In this document: positions 34,973 through 43,061 of the stretch, one piece after another
Layout of the letters: each line of letters opens with the position of its first letter
How positions within the stretch are numbered: position 1 is the stretch's first letter
NCBI GenBank assembly: GCA_039814575.1
Contig: JBCCAY010000003.1
Coordinates: forward strand, 186,001-250,000
Source of the DNA: MED-G105 sp039814575
GTDB taxonomy: Bacteria; Pseudomonadota; Alphaproteobacteria; Caulobacterales; Parvularculaceae
Length of the DNA: 64,000 nt
Direction: 5' to 3'
Position numbers and translations under genes: made by a program
The notes under the pieces: generated by a model
Databases searched by the model: none
Seen by the model: the letters and a program-made list of their open reading frames with translations, nothing else
What the model was told of the DNA's origin: nothing

Positions 34973-35800
34973 TTAAACGGCGATATTGGATTTAGTCCTG
35001 TTTGGCGGAGCAGCTCCGGTCAGCTCCGCGGCCCTTTCCTTGCAAAAAGCGGCGTAATCTTTGAGGATTTCCTCTAGGTCACCGTATTGCCGCACGCGAC
35101 CCTTTTCGAGCCAAAGCGCCGTTGAGCAGAACTCCCTCAACACGGTCAGGGAATGCGACGACAAAACAAGCGTATTGGCGCCCCTGAAGAGCCTGTCAAG
35201 GCGACGGCGTGCGCGCGGGATGAACTGGGCGTCTCCTGCGCCAAAGACTTCGTCGACGATGAAGATGTCCGGCTCGACGCTGGTGGCGATCCCAAAACCA
35301 AGGCGGGCTTTCATGCCGCTGGAGCAGGCTTTCAAGGGGGCGTCGGCGAACGCCTGAAGCTCGGCGAACTCTATAATTTCAGGAATGCGTTCATTGATTT
35401 CTTTGAGCGGCACGCCGTAGAGGGCGAGGGCGACCCGGACGTTCTCCGTCAGTGTCATCTCGCTGGAAAGGCCGAGATTAGTGTTTAGAAGCGCTGCCCG
35501 TTCGCCGGTCAGGTTACAGACGCCGGATGAAGGCACATAAATGCCGGCGAGCAACCGCAACAATGTCGTCTTGCCGGCCCCGTTGTGACCTAAGATCGCC
35601 ACCCGCTCTCCGTCGCGAATCGTCAAATTTATGTTTTGCAGCGCGACAACATGCGATCCCCACAGAGCGCGTTCAATGCGGCCGCCGACGAATACTTCGC
35701 GCGCCGGCGTTGTCATCGTTTCTGAGCTGTTTCCACGCATGCCGCGCACGCGAAGCTTCAACGTGACGTCTTCAAGGCTGACCCGAATGGGCGGCGACAT
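34973..35800 (-). CDS. wzt: Polysaccharide ABC exporter, ATP-binding protein (Wzt/KpsT type)
   Basis: A 275-aa ATPase. Walker A GHNGAGKTTL (71-80), signature CSSGMKARLGFG (about 159-170) and Walker B PDIFIVDEVFGAGD with the switch His in SSHS. About 40 extra residues precede the core, as in polysaccharide exporters. There is no long C-terminal carbohydrate-recognition domain, unlike O8/O9a Wzt, so it resembles the KpsT/TagH type. It starts 11 bp after the permease stop and powers glycan export across the inner membrane. Confidence 0.88.
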   Translation of the reverse strand: MSPPIRVSLEDVTLKLRVRGMRGNSSETMTTPAREVFVGGRIERALWGSHVVALQNINLTIRDGERVAILGHNGAGKTTLLRLLAGIYVPSSGVCNLTGERAALLNTNLGLSSEMTLTENVRVALALYGVPLKEINERIPEIIEFAELQAFADAPLKACSSGMKARLGFGIATSVEPDIFIVDEVFGAGDAQFIPRARRRLDRLFRGANTLVLSSHSLTVLREFCSTALWLEKGRVRQYGDLEEILKDYAAFCKERAAELTGAAPPNRTKSNIAV

Positions 35801-35811
35801 GGTTCAATTCC

Positions 35812-36687
35812 TTAGAGGTTCGAGGCGATCATTGTTCGCGTTCTCGCAAAAACGACGAGCCCTACGAGCCACATGAAGGTCCCTGCAACCAGCATTAAAG
35901 CAAGCGAATCCGTTGGTACAGGGCGGTTGAGGAGCGGTTCGCGAACGAGCGAGAGAAGGTGTGCAAGCGGATTATACTGCACCGCGATCTGACGCGCGCC
36001 TATCGCGCCGTCCACGAGCCAAAAAATCGGTGTGGCGAAAAACATCACGCGAAGAATGGCACCAAGCGCGAAGGGGATATCGCGAAAAAACGGCGCGATG
36101 CTCGCTAACAGAAGCGAAACGCCGAACATAACGAAAATGATGACGCCAATGCTGGGGATCGCAAGGAACCAAGTAACGCTTAGGGTGTCCGGTACAAAAA
36201 ATAAGGCGCCGAGAATGATCGGCAGTTGAACACCTAGAACGATTAGGGATTTGAAAACCACGCGTAACAAGTAGATTGTGAATGGAATTGGAATGTTTTG
36301 GATAAGGCTCGCTTCTCTAGTGAACGCCGCGGCGCCGTCGACCAATAGTGACGTGATGAATTGGAAGACAACAACGCCGGCGGCGACATAGAGCGGGTAC
36401 AGAGGCTCCCGAGCGCCGAGATTCGCGCCCAGCAACGAAACGATAATAACGACCCATAACGCTGATTGTATTGTAATCCAAAACGGTCCGATAATTGTTT
36501 TACGCATCGGCACTATCGCGTCGCGCCAGCCAAGCCAAGCCGCTACCCGCCAGCGCCGCAAACCTGCAAAAACGTCGGCGATAGCGTCACGCATCTGCCC
36601 ACCTTCGCGCGGCCGCGCAGGTTCGGCCAGCGTTTTGTGGGAAGCGGGGCGTTGTTGCTCTGGTGTCGTCGGCATCGACATTTGCAC
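35812..36687 (-). CDS. wzm: Polysaccharide ABC exporter, permease (Wzm/KpsM type)
   Basis: A 291-aa ABC-2-type permease. Six hydrophobic helices lie at about 60-80, 95-118, 140-165, 175-195, 205-225 and 262-284. The cytoplasmic start contains GWRDAIVPMRKTIIGPFWIT, matching the family's R.....LGP.W motif. The first 30 residues are Pro/Glu-rich and variable, so a later start near residue 32 (MRDAIADVF) is possible. With wzt it forms the exporter, so the glycan is finished on its lipid carrier inside the cell before export. Confidence 0.88.
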   Translation of the reverse strand: MQMSMPTTPEQQRPASHKTLAEPARPREGGQMRDAIADVFAGLRRWRVAAWLGWRDAIVPMRKTIIGPFWITIQSALWVVIIVSLLGANLGAREPLYPLYVAAGVVVFQFITSLLVDGAAAFTREASLIQNIPIPFTIYLLRVVFKSLIVLGVQLPIILGALFFVPDTLSVTWFLAIPSIGVIIFVMFGVSLLLASIAPFFRDIPFALGAILRVMFFATPIFWLVDGAIGARQIAVQYNPLAHLLSLVREPLLNRPVPTDSLALMLVAGTFMWLVGLVVFARTRTMIASNL

Positions 36688-36871
36688 TCTGCTACTGTGG
36701 TTCGGGAACCATGATCTTGACGCGCTTCTTGCTGGATTGGCGCCGCGCCGCGGTCAGGCGCCGGAACGCGTATAAGCGCGTCTTAAACTGCAATCGCCTC
36801 TGGCTGCAAGCCGCGGGAAACCTGCCGCAATAGTTGTTTAAACCGTTAGGCGACCAATTTGGGCGCGCTGG

Positions 36872-38212
36872 CTATCTCGAAGAGACGACCCTTAGCCCGC
36901 CGGATCGCTCGCCCTTGACCGACGCGGCGGGTGCTTGCTGGGCTGCGCCGACGGCGACGATTGTGAAACCAGCCTCTAGGAAGGATCGCTCGTTCAGCAT
37001 CCTACGCCCGTCAACGATAAGGTGACCGGCCATGGCTTGCAGCTTTTCCGACGATAGAGCTCGATAAGTCGCGTGATCGGTCATTATGAACGCTGCGTCC
37101 GCTTTGTTTATAACGGCTGAGAGGTCTTTCGTTATCCGTATCGACGCCCCGTTATGGCGTTTCATGTCAGAGACATATGGATCATGCACCGCATACGAAT
37201 AACCACGTTCATCAAAAGCGTCGATCAAGTGCTCAGTCGGCGATTCCCGCGCGTCGTCGAGGTCTCCGCGATAGGCCGCGCCGAGAACCGCGATTTTTGC
37301 ACCGCGTTGGAGGCCGGCGGCTTCCGCGCGGTCCAGAAGACGATGGGCTTGTCCGTCGTTCACCTTGCGGGCCGTCAACAAAAGAGATGTCGCCGCCGGC
37401 GCGGCTTCTATTAGGAACCAAGGATCCACAGGAATACAGTGACCGCCGACGCCCGGTCCTGGCGTGTGGACATTGACGCGGGGGTGACGGTTGGCCAGCG
37501 TAATGACTTCTTGGACATCCACGCCCCTTTCTTCGGCGATCCGCGCGAAAACGTTCGCAAGCGCGATATTCACATCACGGAACGTATTTTCCATGAGCTT
37601 TGCATACTCAGCGCTTTCTGCCGTCGTGGTGATCGGTGAGCCTTCGCAAAAGCTCTCGTAGAGAGCTTTTGCGCGTTCAGCCGCTCGTTGAGTGAGGCCG
37701 CCGACCACGCGATCATTGTGCAAAATCTCCCGAACGGTTGCGCCTGGGAAAACGCGTTCAGGGCAATAACAGATATCAACATCCTCTTCTGGATCCAGTC
37801 CGCATTCGGCCAGCGCGGCGGCGATCACATCCCTTGTCGTACCGATGGGGCTCGTCGATTCAAGAATAATGAGCGCGCCTTTCCTCACCGCCGGCGCTGT
37901 TGCCTTAATTGCAGCACGGACCATTGAGAGGTCGGCCGTTTTGTCATCGCGCACCGGCGTCGGCACGCAAATCACGAAGGCGTCGGCTGGTGCGGGCGTT
38001 GTCGCCGCTTCAAAATTACCTGAATTAAGCGCCTCGGTAACTATCTCCGCAACTTCCTTTTCGCCGAGCGGGCAAGCGCCGTTATTCAAGCTGGAGACGA
38101 TCGTCTCATTCACATCGACGCCCCGCACATTATAGCCAGCGCGCGCGAGCAGCGCGGCGGTTGGCAGGCCCACATACCCAAGGCCGACGACATTGATTGT
38201 TTTGATATTCAT
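36872..38212 (-). CDS. wecC: UDP-N-acetyl-D-mannosamine dehydrogenase
   Basis: A 446-aa NAD-dependent nucleotide-sugar 6-dehydrogenase that oxidises UDP-ManNAc to UDP-ManNAcA. NAD site VVGLGYVGLPTAALLARAGY (8-27), ESTSPIGTT (118-125), and the catalytic cysteine in PGPGVGGHCIPVDP (Cys259). The last 25 residues are a variable tail. It directly follows wecB, separated by two copies of a 20-bp sequence carrying the ribosome-binding site. UDP-GlcNAc dehydrogenases (WbpA) are close relatives, but adjacency to wecB favours ManNAc. Confidence 0.88.
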   Translation of the reverse strand: MNIKTINVVGLGYVGLPTAALLARAGYNVRGVDVNETIVSSLNNGACPLGEKEVAEIVTEALNSGNFEAATTPAPADAFVICVPTPVRDDKTADLSMVRAAIKATAPAVRKGALIILESTSPIGTTRDVIAAALAECGLDPEEDVDICYCPERVFPGATVREILHNDRVVGGLTQRAAERAKALYESFCEGSPITTTAESAEYAKLMENTFRDVNIALANVFARIAEERGVDVQEVITLANRHPRVNVHTPGPGVGGHCIPVDPWFLIEAAPAATSLLLTARKVNDGQAHRLLDRAEAAGLQRGAKIAVLGAAYRGDLDDARESPTEHLIDAFDERGYSYAVHDPYVSDMKRHNGASIRITKDLSAVINKADAAFIMTDHATYRALSSEKLQAMAGHLIVDGRRMLNERSFLEAGFTIVAVGAAQQAPAASVKGERSGGLRVVSSR

Positions 38213-38213
38213 C

Positions 38214-38253
38214 TTTCGTACCTTTCAATCTTTTTTCGTACCTTTCAATCTTT
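38214..38253 (-). repeat. Two tandem 20-bp copies at the wecB-wecC junction
   Basis: On the minus strand AAAGATTGAAAGGTACGAAA occurs twice head to tail and then leads into GATGAATATC. The first copy contains the wecB stop (GAT TGA) and an AAAGG ribosome-binding site; the second ends right at the wecC ATG. The copies are identical, so the duplication looks recent. It changes spacing between stop and start from about 12 to 32 bases. Confidence 0.85.
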
Positions 38254-39390
38254 GTCAGTTTGTGCCGAGGCGACGTTTTTATAGACAAAGGGTTGTATCG
38301 CGCGTCCGGCGAGGCAGTCAGCGATGCGCTTTGACGATGCGCCGTCGCCGAATGGGTTCGCCGGCGCCGCGCGGCGTTTGTTTCCATCACCGTGGGTTGC
38401 AGCGGCGAGGATCTCTGATCCGCGGCGGACGATAAGATCTCTATCGACGCCAACTAGTTCGCAAACGCCTGCTTCGACGGCTTCTTGGCGTTCTGTGGCG
38501 TCGCGCATCACCAAAACCGGCGTCCCGAAGCTTGGGGCCTCTTCTTGGACGCCGCCAGAATCCGTCAGGATGAGCGCCGCCTTTTTCATCAGCGCCACCA
38601 TTTCCGGATACGCTACGGGCTCGATGAGGGTCATATTGTCAATCGCTTGCAAGCGTTCGAAAGCTGCTTCACGCACATTTGGATTGAGGTGAACAGGATA
38701 GACGAAGTCCGCGTCTGAGTGCGCCTCAGCGAGGCGCGCGATCGCGTTGAAGGCGGCGTCGAAGCGCGTCCCGTGGTTTTCTCGGCGGTGGCCAGTGATT
38801 AGAGCCAAATGTCTGCGCGTGAGCGGCGTTTTTGGCGCACCAACGCGTGCGGCTGTCTGAAGGAGCGCGTCGATCACGGTGTTCCCAACGAGAAGCCGCT
38901 CGCCGGCGATGCATTCAGCGTCAAGCGCGGACATTGCGCGCTTGGTCGGGCAAAAATGCCAGTGGGCGATGCGGCTCGCCATTTGACGATAGCCCTCTTC
39001 TGGATAGGGCTGGTCTAAGTTTCGGGTCCGGAGGCCCGCTTCGACGTGACCGAAAGGCGTGCGCGTGTGGAACGCCGCGATGGCGGCGGCGCAGACAGTC
39101 GCCGTGTCGCCTTGTGCTAGAACCGCGCCCGGACTTTCTTCGGTAATAAGCTGGTCGAGGCCTTTGATCGCTTCCGACATTACGTGGGAGAGCGTTTGGC
39201 GCGGCGCCATAAGGTTTAAATCATGGTCAGGCGTCAGCCCGAACCATTCCAAGACCTGGTCGAGCATGGACCGATGTTGACCTGTCGAGATCAAAAGCGG
39301 CTCCAAATCGGGATCATCGCGCAGCGCCAGATAGACCGGAGCCATTTTGATCGCCTCAGGGCGGGTCCCGACGATGACAAACACTTTCAC
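38245..39390 (-). CDS. wecB: UDP-N-acetylglucosamine 2-epimerase (non-hydrolysing)
   Basis: A 381-aa GT-B-fold enzyme converting UDP-GlcNAc to UDP-ManNAc. KVFVIVGTRPEAIKMAPVYL opens the protein (2-21), then STGQHRSMLDQVLEWFGL (about 36-53), GDTATVCAAAIAAF, HVEAGLRTRN (about 115-124), HRRENHG (about 201-207) and LTDSGGVQEEAPSFGTPVLV (about 277-296), all catalytic or UDP-binding blocks of the family. It is the first gene of the leftward unit that continues with wecC and the exporter genes, and is divergent from the glycosyltransferase at 39528. Confidence 0.95.
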   Translation of the reverse strand: MKVFVIVGTRPEAIKMAPVYLALRDDPDLEPLLISTGQHRSMLDQVLEWFGLTPDHDLNLMAPRQTLSHVMSEAIKGLDQLITEESPGAVLAQGDTATVCAAAIAAFHTRTPFGHVEAGLRTRNLDQPYPEEGYRQMASRIAHWHFCPTKRAMSALDAECIAGERLLVGNTVIDALLQTAARVGAPKTPLTRRHLALITGHRRENHGTRFDAAFNAIARLAEAHSDADFVYPVHLNPNVREAAFERLQAIDNMTLIEPVAYPEMVALMKKAALILTDSGGVQEEAPSFGTPVLVMRDATERQEAVEAGVCELVGVDRDLIVRRGSEILAAATHGDGNKRRAAPANPFGDGASSKRIADCLAGRAIQPFVYKNVASAQTDKD

Positions 39391-39527
39391 TGTAGTCTTT
39401 GCTCCCCGACGTACAATTACGTTGGTCGACGGTTAATTACTGTGGGTTGGGATGTCCAGTCGCAGAAAATCGGCTAATCAGAAGTCCCATGCGAAACCCA
39501 AGCATCGCGTCTGCCTAAAATTGTCCA

Positions 39528-41258
39528 ATGTCCGAAAAGTCGTCCGCCGCTAATGTGACCGCTCCAGAACCAAATCCGGCGTCAAACGGGCGGGAGATCG
39601 GCGCGGATCGCGTTTCTTTGCTTGAAAGAGAAAACGCGCTGCTGCGGATGGAAATCGACCGCTTGCATGGGAGTCTTAGAATGCGAGCCGCAAACGTCAT
39701 CGCCGAGGCGCGGGCGACGCCGGCTGGCCTTTTGACTGCCGCCGCCGGACTTTGGCGTTTGGTTTGGGAGGCTCATAACGGTCGGCGTTGGCGGCGGCTT
39801 CTTGTTGGGCTCGAATGCGGCTTGCCGAACGACCCCTTGCGAACGGCGACGCCGCCTGGTCGCCAGGCCGCTCGGCAAATTACGGCCTTGGCGGCCGCAG
39901 CGCGAAAGAATGCGGCTCCACCGATATCGATCGCTGAAGGGGATGACGCCGCTGTTAAAATGGCGTTTGATCGTTTCTGCGAGCTTAGGCGTCTGGCCGA
40001 TGAAGGGCCGGCCCCGATTGAAAAGCGGCCGCCGCCTGCTTCGCCAAAGCGATCCATAAACGGGTTTCGGGTGCTGAATGTCCTTCATGCCGGCGAGCCC
40101 GATCTTGTGAACGGCTACACGCGCCGCTCGCATGAGCTCCTCAAAGCGCTGCGACAGGAAGGCGTTGACGCATCGGCTGTCTTAAGAACTGTTTCGGACG
40201 ATGACGGCGCGGTGATACACGACGGCGTCGCCTATCGTCGGGCGCCGGCCTTTATGGGAGATGGATTGGGGCCAAGCGCGTATGTCGAAGCGTATGCCGC
40301 CTCCATCGCGCACGCTATCAAAGAATACGACCCAGAAATCATCCACGCGGCGTCGAACCATATCACGGGCCTTGCCGCGGCCCGCGCCGCGCGCCGCGCC
40401 GGCAAAGCATTTATCTATGAAGTGCGTGGGCTATGGGAGGTTACGCGGGCGAGTATCGAGCCTGGGTTCGCGGACAGCGTCGGCTTTGCGATGCAACGGC
40501 GCATGGAACTCGAAACGGCGAAAGCGGCGGACCGCGTTGTCGTCAACGGCGCCGGTTTGGCGGGCTTTTTTGCTGAACACGGTGTTGCCGTCTCCAAGAT
40601 CGTCGTTGTCGACAATGGCTGTGACACTGCAGCTTTCGATGCAGCGGCGGCTCGGGTAAGCGCCCTCCGCGATGATTGGTCTCTCGATGATCGACCTGTG
40701 ATTGGGTTCGTGGGATCTATTACGCCTTATGAGGGGCTCGAAGATGTTGTCGCGGCATGCGCCAAACGCGTACAGCGCGACTTTCAATTGTTGATTGTTG
40801 GCGATGGACCATCCCGTCCGGCGATAGCGGACGCTGTCGCGCGCGCCGGCCTCTCGGATTTGGCGCGCCTGCCCGGACGCGTCGATCCCGAAGCTGCGCT
40901 GGCTGCTTACGGCCTGATTGATATCGCACCACTTGTTCGGCGCGATAGCGCTGTGGCCCGTCTGATCCCGCCCCTCAAGCCGTTGGAGGCTTTAGCCGGG
41001 CGGTGCGCGGTGATTGTCTCAGATTTGCCCGCGCTTGCGCCTTTCGTGGCTAACGGCGCCGGACTTACCACACCGCCAGGTGACCCGGCTAAGTTGGCGG
41101 ATCTGTTAGGCGCGCTTCTTGATGATGATGCGCGCCGCGCCGGCTTAATGGCGACAGGCCACGCACGCGCGGAAACTGAATATTCTTGGCGAGGCAGCGC
41201 GAAAAAACTGATCGACGCCTACCAAGCTGCGCTTACTGAAAATCTATCGAACACTTAA
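39528..41258 (+). CDS. Glycosyltransferase family 4 with N-terminal extension
   Basis: A 576-aa protein. The first 180 residues include a probable coiled coil (LLERENALLRMEIDRLHGSL at 31-50) and a Pro/Ala-rich linker. The GT4 core runs from about 183 (NGFRVLNVLHAGEPDLVNGY) through YEVRGLWEVTRASIE, VIGFVGSITPYEGLEDVVAA (about 392-411), LLIVGDGPSRP, and a C-lobe IPPLKPLEALAGRCAVIVSD where the E is the usual donor-binding residue. The coiled coil may anchor or multimerise it. A hairpin AGCGTTT/AAACGCT (41258-41284) overlaps the stop and may weakly terminate. Confidence 0.82.
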   Translation: MSEKSSAANVTAPEPNPASNGREIGADRVSLLERENALLRMEIDRLHGSLRMRAANVIAEARATPAGLLTAAAGLWRLVWEAHNGRRWRRLLVGLECGLPNDPLRTATPPGRQAARQITALAAAARKNAAPPISIAEGDDAAVKMAFDRFCELRRLADEGPAPIEKRPPPASPKRSINGFRVLNVLHAGEPDLVNGYTRRSHELLKALRQEGVDASAVLRTVSDDDGAVIHDGVAYRRAPAFMGDGLGPSAYVEAYAASIAHAIKEYDPEIIHAASNHITGLAAARAARRAGKAFIYEVRGLWEVTRASIEPGFADSVGFAMQRRMELETAKAADRVVVNGAGLAGFFAEHGVAVSKIVVVDNGCDTAAFDAAAARVSALRDDWSLDDRPVIGFVGSITPYEGLEDVVAACAKRVQRDFQLLIVGDGPSRPAIADAVARAGLSDLARLPGRVDPEAALAAYGLIDIAPLVRRDSAVARLIPPLKPLEALAGRCAVIVSDLPALAPFVANGAGLTTPPGDPAKLADLLGALLDDDARRAGLMATGHARAETEYSWRGSAKKLIDAYQAALTENLSNT

Positions 41259-41417
41259 GCGTTTGAATTTATTTCATAAACGCTGCTCATCGCTCTTTCT
41301 TATCGAACATGTCAGCAGGCGTCGCATAATTCACGCCATTCGAGTTATTCGCCGCTTTGCCCAATTGCTAAAACCTTTGCGTGGGTGACGGTTGAGCGAC
41401 CAGGAGAGCTGCGTGCT

Positions 41418-42830
41418 ATGCCGACTGAACAATCCCCGCGTTTGAGCCTGCCCTATATCGCACCGCAGCAGGCGCAAAAGCATGTCACCCATAATGAAGC
41501 AATCCGACGGTTGGACGCTTTGACGCAGATCAACGTCAAAGACCGCGATCTCGCGACGCCGCCTGGATTTCCCTCCGAAGGCGACGCCTATATCGCCGCG
41601 GCGGGCGCGAGCGGCGATTGGGCGGGCGGCGATCAGGATCTGTTTGCGTTCCAGGACGGCGCATGGGTCCGCTACCAACCGGCGCAAGGCATGGCCGCGT
41701 GGGCGGCCGACGAGGGTGTCCTCGTCGTCTGGACGGGGACCTTTTGGCAGACTGTCAATGCCGGGGGCGGCGGTGGCGGCGGCGACGGGACCTTCAACAC
41801 ATTAGGGGTAAATGCAACCGCTAACGCAACGAACAAGCTCTTGGTGAAATCCAATGCCGCCCTTTTTGATTCAGTTGACGTCGGAGAAGGCGGTGACGGC
41901 GATATGCGTTTCACGATCAACAAAGAGGCCGTCGGCGATACGGCGTCTTATCTTTTCACCACTGGTCACAGCGGCCGCGCCGAATGCGGCCTCGCCGGCG
42001 ACGACGACTTTCATTTCAAGGTCAGCGCGGACGGCGCGGCGTGGCGCGACGCGATTATCGTCGACAAAGACAACGGCTATGTTGGGCTAGGCGGCCAGCC
42101 GCCGCAATCGCCGCTGTCCGTTCATCCCAATGGATCGGCGCGGCCGTCGATCTCCGCGGGAACCGTCGGATACATTGCTCGAACGTCCGGGGCGGGGGCG
42201 TTCGCGGCGTTTTCCATTATTTCCGGCAATGCGAGCACCTCGCGCATCTTTTTCGGAGATACCGACAGCGAAACCGTCGGTCGGATCGACTATAATCATA
42301 CGATCAATGAGATGGAATTCTGGACAAACAGTTCTCTTAAAATGACGGTCGAGCAGGGGCTTGTCGTCGGATCGCCGGCTGGCGGGGACAAGGGCGCCGG
42401 CACAATCAACGCCAAAGCGGTTTACGACGATAACGCCCTTTTGAGCTGTTATGTTTTCGATCAGGCGATCGACGGCGCCGTCGACACCGCCAAATGGGAC
42501 GCGAAAGTCCCTGACCGCAAGCGAGAAGGCGAACGCGGCCTTGACGGCGCGCGCCTGTCGGACGACGTCGTCGAGCGCCGCGTCCATCAGCCCGTGCGGC
42601 GTTTCATAGCGCAGGTCGGCGGCGCATACGATCCTCTGAGCCTTGACGGCTACGCCCGCCACTGGAAAGAGCGTCGCCACCTGGCTTCTTTGCCGGATGA
42701 AAGCACGTTCGATCCGGCGGTCGGCTTGTCGACAGGCGATTGGATCCAGCGCCTTGTCGAGACGGTCGAAATACAAGCGGTGCTGATCGAGGAATTGAAC
42801 CAACGCGTGAAGGGCGCGCGCCGCGCTTGA
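41418..42830 (+). CDS. DUF2793 tail-fibre-like protein
   Basis: A 470-aa protein unlike its neighbours. Residues 5-110 are a DUF2793 domain (SPRLSLPYIAPQQAQKHVTH; NEAIRRLDAL; WVRYQPAQGMAAW). An eight-Gly stretch follows near 115-123, then a repetitive beta-rich region with fibre-like blocks (VGLGGQPPQSPLSVHP), GTINAKAVYDDNALLSCYVF near 328, and a C-terminal helix (IQRLVETVEIQAVLIEELNQ). DUF2793 occurs in tail or fibre proteins of phages and alphaproteobacterial gene transfer agents. ATG 41418 fits the domain start; 41385 would add 11 residues. No other tail gene is nearby. Confidence 0.8.
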   Translation: MPTEQSPRLSLPYIAPQQAQKHVTHNEAIRRLDALTQINVKDRDLATPPGFPSEGDAYIAAAGASGDWAGGDQDLFAFQDGAWVRYQPAQGMAAWAADEGVLVVWTGTFWQTVNAGGGGGGGDGTFNTLGVNATANATNKLLVKSNAALFDSVDVGEGGDGDMRFTINKEAVGDTASYLFTTGHSGRAECGLAGDDDFHFKVSADGAAWRDAIIVDKDNGYVGLGGQPPQSPLSVHPNGSARPSISAGTVGYIARTSGAGAFAAFSIISGNASTSRIFFGDTDSETVGRIDYNHTINEMEFWTNSSLKMTVEQGLVVGSPAGGDKGAGTINAKAVYDDNALLSCYVFDQAIDGAVDTAKWDAKVPDRKREGERGLDGARLSDDVVERRVHQPVRRFIAQVGGAYDPLSLDGYARHWKERRHLASLPDESTFDPAVGLSTGDWIQRLVETVEIQAVLIEELNQRVKGARRA

Positions 42831-43061
42831 GGCATTGTATTCTCCGTCGCTGTTCATTACCCAGCGACTTTCGCAAGCGCGGAGATTCTCGTAGGGACTT
42901 CCTTCTTAACGTAAGCCTTTTCAAAGATGTCTCAGACGGTTCCAACATTGAGTGGCGCGGCGAGACTATTTTAAACCGTTTCGCCCAAGCCGAGGTGCGG
43001 CTTGTTGCATTTGTACCCGCGCCACGATAACCCGACGTAAATTGGAAGAGAAAATTGTACT

